Shown piece after piece: positions 1-10,100 of a stretch of DNA of 19,893 nt (the first letter of the stretch is position 1; the number at the start of each line of letters is the position of its first letter). A program made the translations under genes and the position numbers. Under the pieces are notes generated by a model. The model saw only the letters and a program-made list of their open reading frames with translations. It did not search any database and was not told where the DNA came from. This stretch comes from Amoebophrya sp. AT5.2. Its lineage: Eukaryota > Sar > Dinophyceae > Syndiniales > Amoebophryaceae. The stretch spans positions 1 to 19,893 of the forward strand of contig RXOD01004616.1 in the NCBI GenBank assembly GCA_005223375.1, read 5' to 3'.

Positions 1-2708
1 CCGGAGGTGGATGACGAAGCGGCTGCCGCATTTGAGGCCCTTCTTCTCTCCGCGACGTACTCGTCGACTCCCTTGTCCCTTTGCGCGTAGGCTCCCTGCC
101 AGGCCAGCTTGCTCACGTACATGCGCTTCGCGATTTCCTTCTCGCGCAACGGATCCGCCAGCAGCGCCGCCCACTCAAAGTCGCTGAACTCGTCGTACTT
201 CTTCCGGCGCGCACCCGCGTCCACGGCCTCCAGGCCCCAGATGTTCCGCAAACTCGCCACGCTATCCTTGTGCGTGCTGCGCATCGTGTCGATGGCGGCC
301 GCAAGCGCCTTTTCGTCTGCCGCGGCGTCGATCTCTAACTGTCTTGTGAACGGGAGCTCCCCCCAGCGCGCGCCGCCGCCGCCTTGGACACGACTCGCGG
401 AGGGCAGCTGCGTGGGTGTTTCGGCCTCCACCTCCGGAGAGAACAACGAAGGTTCTTTCTTGGATTTTCCGTTACTAGGCGCCCCGGCGGCCGGCCGCCT
501 TTTGATCTTTGGGGTAGCCGCATGATAGGACAACTCTTGCAAGGGGTCGGGGTACTGGTACGGGAACAGCTTCCCGTATCGAAGCGCTTTCCTATGATCC
601 GCAGGAGTAGCTGCCAGGTCCGACTGGAAGGCCGGAAGCCGCGGCGTGCCCGGCACAGGGCCGGCCAATGGCGTGCCCGGTGCCGCAGCTGCAGCTCCCC
701 CGTCAACTCCGTCGGGCGCGGTTGCCGCGCCACCTCCACCGCCTCCTGCTCCACCTCCAGGGGCTGGGTGTACGATTGTTCCCGATACTAGGTCGAACAA
801 GCCGCCACGACCTCGGGGCGTTCCCGGCGACGCGTCAAAGGAGCGGAAGTCCGGAACGATACCGGGCCCCGTGTTCGATGGTGGAGGACCATCCGATGGC
901 GCAGGCAAAAAGGCCTTTTGCACCTCATACTTCAACAACTCCCTTAGCTTCTCCCGCAACGGGGTAATTTGGCTCTGCAGTCTTTTCCGGACGGTGGCAG
1001 GAAGGTACGAAGCGCTTCCTCCTGATCCTGGAGCCGGCGCGTATGCTGATGCAGACGCTGCGGAGGAGGACGAAGAAGAGGCTGCAGCTGGTGCTGCACC
1101 GGGCTCGTCAGGAAGGACAGAAAGAGCACCCCCCCCGCCCGAGTCCGCGGCGGCAGAAGATGAAGAGCTACTTGATCCTTCTCCCGTGAGCATGTTGGCC
1201 TCACCCGCGGTTTCCGTCGGGTCGTGGTCTCTCCATTCGCCTCGGCGCTCCTGGCTGTCACCAGGAGCAGCCATCATCTTGATTGCGTCTTCGGCTTTGA
1301 AAACGAGCCGCACCAGGTACGTGTGCCGTCCAGTCCCGGCGTCAACCACCATCCCCGAAATGTCGATCCGCTGCAGTGCAGGGAGGATTGGTGCGTCCGG
1401 AACGTGGTCTCCTGGCGTCGAGCTGCGGGACGAGTCATCCGCCGGAGCAGGAGAAGCCGCGAGTTTTTGTTTCTCCAGGATGAGCTTCTCCATGGCGGAA
1501 AGCAAATGAGGCTGGTCCCGAACGAGAAACAGAGCGCCAGCACGGTCCAGAGCGTTCCAGAGTTCGCGGCAGCCTCGGGGTTCTACATCGAAGTAAAATT
1601 TCCCGCTGTCCTCGCCGGTCGCCGTTGATTCGGCCTTTGCCTTGGCGGCGGCGGCTTTCTTGGCCTCCTGTTTGCTTCTTTTTGACGCCTTCGCAGCGGC
1701 CTTCGCTTCCAATTTTTCCTGTTTCTCCTCTGTTTGCTTCTCTCGCTTCAGGGCCCTTAAATTCTTTTTTTCATCCTTGGTTGCGGCTCCGTCCGCTACT
1801 TTTTCTTCCAGTGCGACTATTTGTTCATTCCGCTTCTCTTTTCTCTTGTCCTCCCTCGCTGTAGCGAGCAGCGCCTCCAAACGGCGCCCGCCAAAGCCAA
1901 GCCAATCGTCGGCCTCTGCAGCTGGAGGTGCATCAACTGCGCCCGCTGCCCCTGCCGCTGCGCCTGCACCCGCTGCCGCTCCACCTCCTACCTCCTCTTC
2001 GTCGTCGTCCCCTCCGAAGAGGCTCTTTCTGACAGCGTCTCTCTCTTTCACGCACCTCGTGCTATAGGGACCCCCTTCGGAGGAAAGGCGCACGTCTTCT
2101 AGCTTGTATTCGACCTGCCGCGGTCGCGGCATGACCAAGACGTCGAACTCGCGTTCCCACTGCAGGTAGCTTCTCGTTGCCGGCAACACGACGGCCCCGG
2201 GTTCCGCCTCCTCCTTCAGGAGCTTTTTGTCACGCATGTGTCTAAACAAGCCTTCTGCCGCGAGCACTTCCTGCTCCTCCTCCTTGCCAGCGACCTTCTC
2301 CTTCCTTCGCGTCAACCGGACACCCGGGGAGTTCTTGTCGCCGAGGTAGGCCCCAATCTGTATCACCGGCGTGTCGCCACGGTCGCCCGCCTTTGCGAAC
2401 AGAGTCTCGGTGTCAAAAAAGGCCCCCCCCAGCGCGACGTACGGCGATCCGGCAAGCTCGATGGGCTTCGAATTCGGGAGATGGCCGACCTCATAGATAG
2501 GTTGTGGCGCTGCAGGAGGTGCAGATGACGCAGGAGCCTCACCTTCCGGCGCACCGTCTGGCAGAGGTGGCACGGACCCGCCCCCGCTGATGAGTGCGGC
2601 AGAAACTGCGTACTGGCCACAAACGGCACACGCGACCGCAAGAGCTCTGGAAACTACACGTCGCGATGATGCCGACATCGTGCTGGCGTTCAACTTCATA
2701 GATATCAT
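1..2708 (-). CDS. Hypothetical protein with signal-like N-terminus, 3' end beyond window
   Basis: Family not recognised. The minus frame is open without a stop from the ATG at 2708-2706 to base 1, giving 902 complete codons plus two bases, so the C-terminus lies outside the window. The next in-frame codon upstream that matters is a TAA at 2783-2781, and 2708 is the first ATG after it; a second ATG follows at 2699. Residues are numbered from 2699. A hydrophobic Ala/Val/Cys stretch at about 19-37, preceded by Arg-Arg, resembles a signal peptide or signal anchor. About 270-363 is a highly charged Lys/Glu/Ala helix, probably coiled. About 365-415 is a globular-looking block. Poly-Ser and poly-Gly/Ala tracts lie near 510-527 and 644-680. 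About 562-598 is an amphipathic helix. The last visible block (about 777-886) is rich in Trp, Arg and acidic residues and looks folded. The frame was checked against codon phase at several points. Function unknown; no intron is needed inside the visible part. Confidence 0.8.
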   Translation of the reverse strand, partial: MISMKLNASTMSASSRRVVSRALAVACAVCGQYAVSAALISGGGSVPPLPDGAPEGEAPASSAPPAAPQPIYEVGHLPNSKPIELAGSPYVALGGAFFDTETLFAKAGDRGDTPVIQIGAYLGDKNSPGVRLTRRKEKVAGKEEEQEVLAAEGLFRHMRDKKLLKEEAEPGAVVLPATRSYLQWEREFDVLVMPRPRQVEYKLEDVRLSSEGGPYSTRCVKERDAVRKSLFGGDDDEEEVGGGAAAGAGAAAGAAGAVDAPPAAEADDWLGFGGRRLEALLATAREDKRKEKRNEQIVALEEKVADGAATKDEKKNLRALKREKQTEEKQEKLEAKAAAKASKRSKQEAKKAAAAKAKAESTATGEDSGKFYFDVEPRGCRELWNALDRAGALFLVRDQPHLLSAMEKLILEKQKLAASPAPADDSSRSSTPGDHVPDAPILPALQRIDISGMVVDAGTGRHTYLVRLVFKAEDAIKMMAAPGDSQERRGEWRDHDPTETAGEANMLTGEGSSSSSSSAAADSGGGGALSVLPDEPGAAPAAASSSSSSAASASAYAPAPGSGGSASYLPATVRKRLQSQITPLREKLRELLKYEVQKAFLPAPSDGPPPSNTGPGIVPDFRSFDASPGTPRGRGGLFDLVSGTIVHPAPGGGAGGGGGGAATAPDGVDGGAAAAAPGTPLAGPVPGTPRLPAFQSDLAATPADHRKALRYGKLFPYQYPDPLQELSYHAATPKIKRRPAAGAPSNGKSKKEPSLFSPEVEAETPTQLPSASRVQGGGGARWGELPFTRQLEIDAAADEKALAAAIDTMRSTHKDSVASLRNIWGLEAVDAGARRKKYDEFSDFEWAALLADPLREKEIAKRMYVSKLAWQGAYAQRDKGVDEYVAERRRASNAAAASSSTS

Positions 2709-2734
2709 GTGATGAATTTTTGTGCAGTCACTGT

Positions 2735-2799
2735 CTGAAAACGAAATTTGAAGATTGATAAAGAAGAACTGGTGTTTGAATTATTGCAAATATACATAC
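2735..2799 (-). other. Intron-like segment in the leader of the left-hand gene
   Basis: On the minus strand this 65-nt segment begins GTATGT and ends in a pyrimidine-rich tract followed by TTTTCAG. It ends 26 bases upstream of the ATG at 2708. It could be a short cis-spliced intron in the 5' untranslated region. Alternatively only the acceptor is used, for spliced-leader trans-splicing, if the organism is a dinoflagellate. Splicing would not extend the coding frame, because a TAA lies just upstream of the donor in the required phase. No transcript evidence is available. Confidence 0.35.
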
Positions 2800-3630
2800 C
2801 GGGAGTTTATTATCGTTGACGCTGCTGCTCCTGCTGCCCGTCCAGTTCAAAATAATGGATGTTGGATGCGTGGTTGCGGAGGAAGTTGTAGCCATGTATT
2901 TTCATCTATTACAACGGAGACGTTTTTGATGAGTGCTGATCATCATCATTATCGTCATCATCACCGTCTGCACGTGTACCTATGGTGCAATTCAAGCAGG
3001 CGCCACGGCCAGAACCCGACACAGATGAATTGGATGATCCGATTTCGCGAAGTTATTTTGTCCATCGAGACCGACTGCATTTCTTCTGCGGCGCTGGGCG
3101 CGAGCGCGACAGATACCGAGTCATTGATCTCATGATCGGCGGCATTCTTCATCGATATCCGTTACAAATAGATTGATTGATCTTCATCTTCATGTCGGTC
3201 ACGATGCTCCTTCAGGCACGTGCGAGCACCGAAAGACAGTCAACATACTTACACTTACATTGCTTCTGATCATGTCTGTGCCTCGCTGCTCTAGCTGCAG
3301 ATGCACCAGCGCCAGCAGCAGCAGCGTTTGATTCCAAGGAAGAAGACGATCGTGTTGGCGGAATTGATTCTGTTCGGAAGGAGTACAATCAATAATACCA
3401 AAAGCAGAGGGGAGGGTCGTTGCTACAACATGAACATTGTTCCACCGCGAGGAACTCGTAATCCTCGTAGTCGTACTCGATCGATCCTACAAACTAGCGG
3501 ACGTACTTAGCTATCAGAAAGCCATGTCCGGCGAGCAGGAACAACTTGTGGGGGCTGCAACAGTTCCACTTGTACCTGCAGACTAGCTGATGCGATGAAA
3601 ACGAGGCATTTTGATACGTATAAAACATCA

Positions 3631-3654
3631 TTGAGATTGAGATTGAAATTGATG
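3631..3654 (+). repeat. Imperfect hexamer tandem repeat, TTGAGA type
   Basis: Four consecutive hexamers read TTGAGA, TTGAGA, TTGAAA and TTGATG. It lies in the AT-rich spacer. It is a short microsatellite-like tract with no evident function. Confidence 0.5.
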
Positions 3655-3657
3655 TAG

Positions 3658-3951
3658 GTGTACGCGTAGTCAGAAGTAGATGATCATGATGGGCGATGCA
3701 GCACTAGATTTAGTCCACCTCATGCACATGTCGCTATCTATCACGATGTCGCTACAACTTAATTCGTAAGTGGATCTGAATCTTCCCCCCGAAGGGTTTG
3801 CGAGCGCCTGTTGTGGAATGAAGTCACCATGCCTCTGTTATACTTGTCCTTGAATGTAGCTTTATTCATTCGAATTTTTTTGACCTAGAATCTCGGTCGC
3901 GCTCACAATGTCTTTTTGTTTTTGCGATTGATGAGTTCAGTGTACGCGTAG
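3658..3951 (+). repeat. Pair of identical 12-base direct repeats
   Basis: GTGTACGCGTAG occurs exactly at 3658-3669 and again at 3940-3951 in the spacer; the interval given spans both copies. The core TACGCGTA is palindromic, so a protein-binding site is conceivable, but two copies in about 1.4 kb could also be chance. Confidence 0.35.
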
Positions 3952-4116
3952 GCTAATTCTACTGTCGAAAAATGGGTGTGCGCTCGTAATTGCTCTCTTG
4001 GTACAACAATAAATTCGGTTTCGGACGACTTTTGATGGAAAACTACACGGCGATCGCCACGTCTTCACGAATTGAAGAAGCAATGAATTATACAATCTGT
4101 TCTAGCTGCTCTCTTT

Positions 4117-4132
4117 CAACATGTGCATGTTG
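4117..4132. other. 7-bp inverted repeat just past the giant gene's stop codon
   Basis: CAACATG-TG-CATGTTG is a perfect 7-bp inverted repeat with a 2-base centre. It starts 17 bases beyond the stop codon (4152-4150) on the minus strand, so it would lie in the 3' untranslated region and could form a small hairpin. The loop is tight and the stem short, and there is no U-tract. A role in 3'-end processing is only a possibility. Confidence 0.35.
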
Positions 4133-4149
4133 ACGCAACAGTTCTCGTT

Positions 4150-7100
4150 CTATCCCAGCGAGCCCTTGATCGCTATGTAGGTCTCGTTTCCGGGGTCTAG
4201 AGTCAGCGCTTCCTCGATGCATTCTCTTCCTTTTTTTCCGTCCCCCACGTACACGTACAGGGACGCGAGGTTGGCGTAGCACACGTGCAGTTGTTTGTCC
4301 AGCCCCACCGCTTGATGGTAGTACTTGATCGCGTCGTCGACTCGGTCCAGGCTCTGCATCACCACGCCGAGATGCGCGAATATTTCACTCAAGCTGATCT
4401 CACGGAAAACCTTGTTGTTCTCCTGAAGATTCATTTCCTTTTCCTGGTCTCCTGCCTCTCCTGCCACGCCGTGCTTTTCCACGATGGTTTGCAGTTTCAG
4501 AAACATGCGCTCCGCGTCGCCCCACTTCTTCTCTTCGCAAAGGTGCTCCGCCAGGTGGAACAGCGTCTGCGGGTCGTTGCCCTTGTACGCTCCTTCGCCG
4601 GAAGTTTGATGTTCCTGTTGCTGCTCTACTCCTCCCTCGTTCGCATCAATCGGCTTCGCATCGCTCTCGCCGGCTGCGGCTCCTCCGGGGCCGGGCAATT
4701 GATGTAGGGGGTCATGATGATCGTCATGTTCATGTGACTGATGCGCGTGAAACTCGGGCAGAGCAATAGGAACGCCCTGCGAATCAACTGCGATGGCGCC
4801 CGGGAACGGGTTCGCTGCTGAAGTAATCGCGCGGGTAGTGTCCGAAGCTGCGGGTTCTTTTGCAGCAGGGGTGGTAGCAGCAGCAGACGCAGTAGCTGCT
4901 CCTGCTCCTACTTCTACTTTGTCTGGCCGCGCGCCAGCTGCAGCGCGTTCCTCAAGGTCTTTCTTCGGATGAATGCTGTCAAGATCTTGGTCTTGTACTC
5001 GTTCCGCTGCACCTTCCGCGGCCGCTTCCCCTACTTCTGCAGCAGCTCCAGCAATGAGTGCTGCTGATGCAGCTTCTGCAACCTTGTTCACTTCCGCTTG
5101 CTTCTCCATTGCTTGCGGGCTGCTGATGCAAATCTGGTTGACAATGACAGCCCCCGCACCGCCATCTTCGTGGTCGCCAGGTGAGACCGCCTCGATGTCG
5201 TTCAGTTGTCGCAGCTTTTTCTCAGCTGCACCAGGAACTGCAGCTTTCGCAGCTTTCCCCTTCGGCGATTTCTTTGTCGGCTTTGCGTTTGCCGATGCCG
5301 CCATATGGCTCTTGGCACTGCCCATCGCTGCGTGCAGCGCGCTGCGGGCAGCAGTGTGTTGCGCGCCCCCTGTAGTTGCTGTGCCCATTTTGCGCTTCGT
5401 CTTCATGTCTGCCGAGTCGACGCGACCGTTGGAGCCCCCGGAACTTGCGCTCCGCGCACCTTTATTCCCACCACCTGTACCTCGCGACGATCCCGACCCC
5501 GAAGGAGCTATTTGTTGAGCAGTCGCTGTCGCTCCACTGCTCACTGTTTCTCCTTCGGGCTTTATCCGCATGTGCTGCGGCGATTTGCGGGACATGTTAG
5601 CAGGGGACGAAACTTTTCCCGCCCCGCCCTGCCGCACTGCGCTACCTCCTCTGCTTCCCGGCGGGCTCCGCAAACTGTTCTTCACGTTGCGCACTGTGTC
5701 GGACACTACTTTGTGCGCCTCCCGACGCGAGACTTCGCTTGGTCGGTTCCACGTCGTGGCACTTGTGATCGCGCCCGAGGGGCCGTAGGTAGGCGAAAGC
5801 GCCACAGCCGTGCCTTTTGCTTCTTCCAACTCTTGTTGCTGTGGTTGTGATTGTGAAGTCGAAGATGTTTTCAGCCGGCTATAGTACAACCGCTCGTTCA
5901 TTTTCGCAAGAGCGGCGCCGCGCAATTTCGGCGACGTGCGTGGACTTGTGCTGCGGCTCCTGCGTGGTTCCGGTGGGTTCGCGTAGTTCGCTGCGGAAGC
6001 GGAGCTAGTTTTTGTATTGGTGTACTTCGGCGATCGCAACGAGGAGGAGAGTTCCGGGTCGGGTCTCATGTGCGACGTGGGACTGACGCTTAGCGCGTTC
6101 TTGTACGTACTTGCCGGCACTTCTCTTCGTGGGATTTTCGGGCCGGATAGGTTTATCACCTGCGAGTCAAAATACGCGCCCGTGACGTTCTGTGACGCAG
6201 TCGGCAGCCACGGCATCTGGAGTTCGTTTCCGTCCGCATCGACCTGAACCTGACGGGGCGATGGCGTCCGGCTCTTCTTTCCTTGCAGCTGTGTGTGAGT
6301 GTGGCCGCCGCGGGCGTCGACAATTCGACTACCCGTCGGCGACCCTGAGGTATTGCGCCGCCACTCGAGGCGCTGCTGCGCGCGCTCCTCGGTTAGGAAC
6401 TGCGGCGAACGGGGTGTAGCGACACGAGTAGTTCTGGGATGCCCCGCGCTGTACCGGCGCAAGTCTTCGTACCCGTACCCGTTCTCGAAGAATTCCGCGT
6501 CCTCCTTGTCCGGGTGGTGCATTTGCTCTGCGGCGGACTCTCGAACGGGAACGGTGCGCTCGGCGGCGGAGGCACGTCGTGTCGTGCTGGTGCGCGAAGT
6601 TATGCTGGCGTTTGGCATCGATCGCCGCTCCTCAAATCTGGTGGCGGGGGATGCTTCTAGTTGGTTTGCCTTTGCGTTTGCTGTCGCTGCTCTCGCGCTC
6701 GTCGGGCTAGCTGCGTAGATTGCGGCGTTGCTTCCAGCAGCACCGGCGAGCTCCATTTGCACGCGCTCGGGAGTGCGAACGCGTACACGCATGCCGCCTG
6801 TCTCCGGAACATCCTCGACGATAATTTGCGCATTTCCGCCCGCCATGAGCGCTGCGGACACAGGCTGGCCGTACTTTTTGGCTCCAGCGACCAGGGGATC
6901 ACGACCTCCCGGGCTTGTTGTTGATGCTTCTGCTTTTGATGAAGGCTTCGTCACCACAATAGCGTCGCTGTCGTTCGGATTCTGATACTCGTTCAAAACC
7001 GAAGGATTGAGTTTCAGAACCGAAGGATGCCGCGCTCGCATTTGGGTCATGATCTTGTCCGCGTACTGGCCTTGGACACCAACGTCGTTTTGCAGCCACT

Positions 7101-10100
7101 GGCGGAAATTCGACGGTGACGACGGGGTGCTCTTCGAAGAGAAGTTTTCGTTCGCGTTTTGAAGCTGCTCTGCGGCGCGTCCCGCGGTTGTGACACCCCA
7201 TCCGCTGCCCACGATGATTCGGACGGTGCCTCCGGGCGACGTGATGACTCGCTCCTCCGCGGCTCTAGTTGGCGAAGATAAAGGAGTACTAGCCGCGGAC
7301 CCGGACGAAACGATCGCGCGACTGCGATTCAAGATCTCCTGCATGTCCTCGACGGACGCGCTCTGATTTTCGCGCGTTCTTTCAGGCGGCTGCATGTTCT
7401 GAGCTGGCGGCTGTAGTCCGGTATTGGCGGCGAAGTTCGCGGCTACAGGGTTCCGCACCTGCGGTGGGCTTGTGCTTGTTTCATCACCCTCGATCAACGG
7501 CGAGAGGGGCGTCCCGGCGTACGGCGCATACTTGTCCAGGACAGCTGTGGGCCAGACAGGTGGTGCCTCGAGCTGGGGCTGCCGCTGCGGTATTTGCAGC
7601 TGAGAAGATGAGGCTAAATTTCTGTTTTCCGTGGGCGAGGCTGCTGATACAGGCGACACCACGTTGCTGTTCGCATCGCGTGCTTCGGCTTGTTCGTCGT
7701 TCAGCGTACGAACAATGACTGTCGTAGCAGGTCCTGTACCTGCTCCCGATGACGGCTCTACTGCGGCGTTCTGCGCACCCATTGAAAGCCCGAGCTCGTC
7801 TACTACAACTGCACCTGCAGACGGCGAGGCGTTTCTACTTCTTGTCGTTGTCCCGCCTCCTCCAACCACACTCACTCCAAATCCGCCGTTTTGGAAGCTC
7901 GCAAGCGCCCCGCTGACCCGTTGCAACTCCACCTGCAATCGCGCTTTTTCGTCCCGCAGCTGCCCGAGATCCCTTTCCAGCCTGGCACATTCTCCCCTGG
8001 ACTGCTCCAGCTTCTGCTGCAGCCCGAAGTTTAGCTGCACTTGCTCCTCAGATCGCTTGTCCATATGGGTCTGAATCGCCCTCAGTTCCGCCAGCTGCGT
8101 TTCGCGGCCCGCGGCGGCGCTTTCCAGGTCGTTTATCTTCTGTTCCTGTAGCGCGGTGGTTTTCTCCAGCTCCTCCTTCGCGTGCTGGAGCGCCGCGGTT
8201 GCGCCACCGCCTCCGAGGAAGGACGACACACCGGGGAGCCCAACTCCCATCCCCGCGCCTGCAGGTGCTCCGCCGCCCAGTAGGATGGATCCTCCGGCGG
8301 TGCTGGCACGCGTTGGGCTGGTGACCGAGGCTCGCCCGGTTGTGCTGGCCGCCACATTATTCGTTAGTACAGACGCTCTGCCAATCGCGAGAGCACCAGC
8401 AGCTCCTGCGCCGCCGTAGAGCAATGGGCTCTTGATGTTCCCTCCACCCAACAGCGTCGACGAGGTCTGCAGCGATGGCGACTGCAGCTGGACGAGCTGC
8501 AGTGCTCCATTATTTGGGCCCCCGTCAGCACCCAGAACATCCGCCCCCCCACTCATCCGCGATGCCGCGGCTTTGCTCTGCAAATCGTCAAGCAAGCTCT
8601 GCGCCCGCCGCCGCTCTTCCTCTACCATTCGCTGCAGTCGGAAGCGTTCCTCCTCCCACGCTGCCTGCATACGCCGTTTCTCGTCCTCGAGCATTCGCAC
8701 GACCTTCTCCTTCTCGCGCTTCCCGTAGCTTTGCTCCTGCAGCAGCTCGTCGACGCGGCGGCTGATGGTGTCTTTCTCCACGGAAAACCTCGCGAGCTGG
8801 GTCTCCTTGTGCACAAGCTCCTGCTGGACCCGATCGAGCTGCTGCCGCAACCGCTCGAGCTCTTCCTATCGATCGATTGTTCGCCGTAAAGGACTAATGC
8901 CCTGCTCGTGTGAATATGCGTCGTCGTGCCTGGCTCAGCTCTAGGCCCTCTAGGGGGTGCAGGATGAACGCGTCAGAAGAACATAGTAACAGGGTCCAAC
9001 ATCACGATCACGAACATCGTTCTATCTCCTGCTACACTAGCAGCTAGTTACTTCGCCGGCGCAGGTTCACCAACTACGTAGATACATGAAGATCATGATA
9101 GACATAAGAGGTCTTTTTCTATTTTTGAAGAAATCCATTGGTTGATATCAATGGGTACCTTGAACTCTGCTTCCATGTCTAGTCTTTTCTTTTCCCAGGC
9201 GTTTTCGGCCAGGTTCCTTACTCGGCTCACTTCCTCCACTTTCCGTTCGTTCGCCAGCAGGTCCTCTTTTGTCGTCCGCAGGTCGTCTTTCAATTTCTCT
9301 AGGTCCCAGTCTTTCGCCTCGCTGCCCTTTTGGTATTTCAGCGCTGCTTCCCTCTCGCGTTCGCTCACGCGGTCCAGCTCCTCCTGCGCGCTTCTCTCGG
9401 TCTCCCGCGCCTTCTGGACGAGCACTTCCTTTTCCCGGTCGGCCTGCGCGGAGAGCTCCCCGCGCTTCAGAAGCTCGTCCTCCAGAAGCTTCTCCTTCTC
9501 GCGCTGGAACCGGTCCGTGAGGACCGCCTGCTCCTCCTGCAGGTCCTCTACCTGTTGCTGCAACTCGCGGATCTGCGCCTCGCGCTTGCGCGCCGCCCGC
9601 TGTAGCTCGACCTTTTCGGAGGCGGTGGACTGCAACTGCTCCGAGGTCTCCTCCTTCACCTCCTCAGCGGCGTGCAGAATGCTCTGCTGCGAAGCCTGCA
9701 GATCCTCAATCTGGGCCAACTTCTCCGCGATACCGGACTCGAGACGACGAACCTGAGCACGCGCTGATATTATGATCGAGAGTGGCGACACCGCTTAGCG
9801 GGCAGGGATGAACTCAACTAAAAAAAATAAATGATCATCCATGCAGCCCCTGCTCGACTTCAGCAAGCTCTGCATGAAAGACTGTGCAAGAAGAAAAAGC
9901 GTAGACCAGCAGCGTGAAGATCATTCACATATTACTTGCACTCGCAACACTAGAGTGGGTTCTCCACCACGAGCAAACCTGAAACTGTGCAAACGCTGCA
10001 GAGGCCCAGCAGCCAAAATGAGAAAAGAACGCAAATAAAGAGCACGAATGCTGCACCTGTCTCTCCATCGAGTCTTTCTCGTCTTCCAATCTCTTTCGCG

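Larger units (their letters stand above)
2800..4149. other. AT-rich intergenic spacer with unassigned short frames
   Basis: This spacer separates the end of the giant gene (stop at 4150) from the left-hand gene. It is visibly more AT-rich than the coding blocks and has no long reading frame. It holds a run of CAT/CGT-type trinucleotides at about 2937-2966, an imperfect hexamer repeat near 3631-3654 and a 12-base exact repeat (3658-3669 and 3940-3951). Three short plus-strand frames (within 2982-3176, about 3270-3392 and 3434-3586) have protein-like composition, but I could not join them by canonical splicing. From 3590 to 4110 I see nothing coding-like. It should contain the 3' untranslated region of the giant gene; no AATAAA-type signal stands out. 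Confidence 0.6.

Noticed and set aside
646..1509. 287-codon plus-strand frame with Ala/Pro/Ser tracts
   Set aside because: The minus frame over the same bases is open for about 900 codons with a sensible start. The plus frame is its shadow, its low-complexity look coming from poly-Gly/Ser/Ala codons read backwards.
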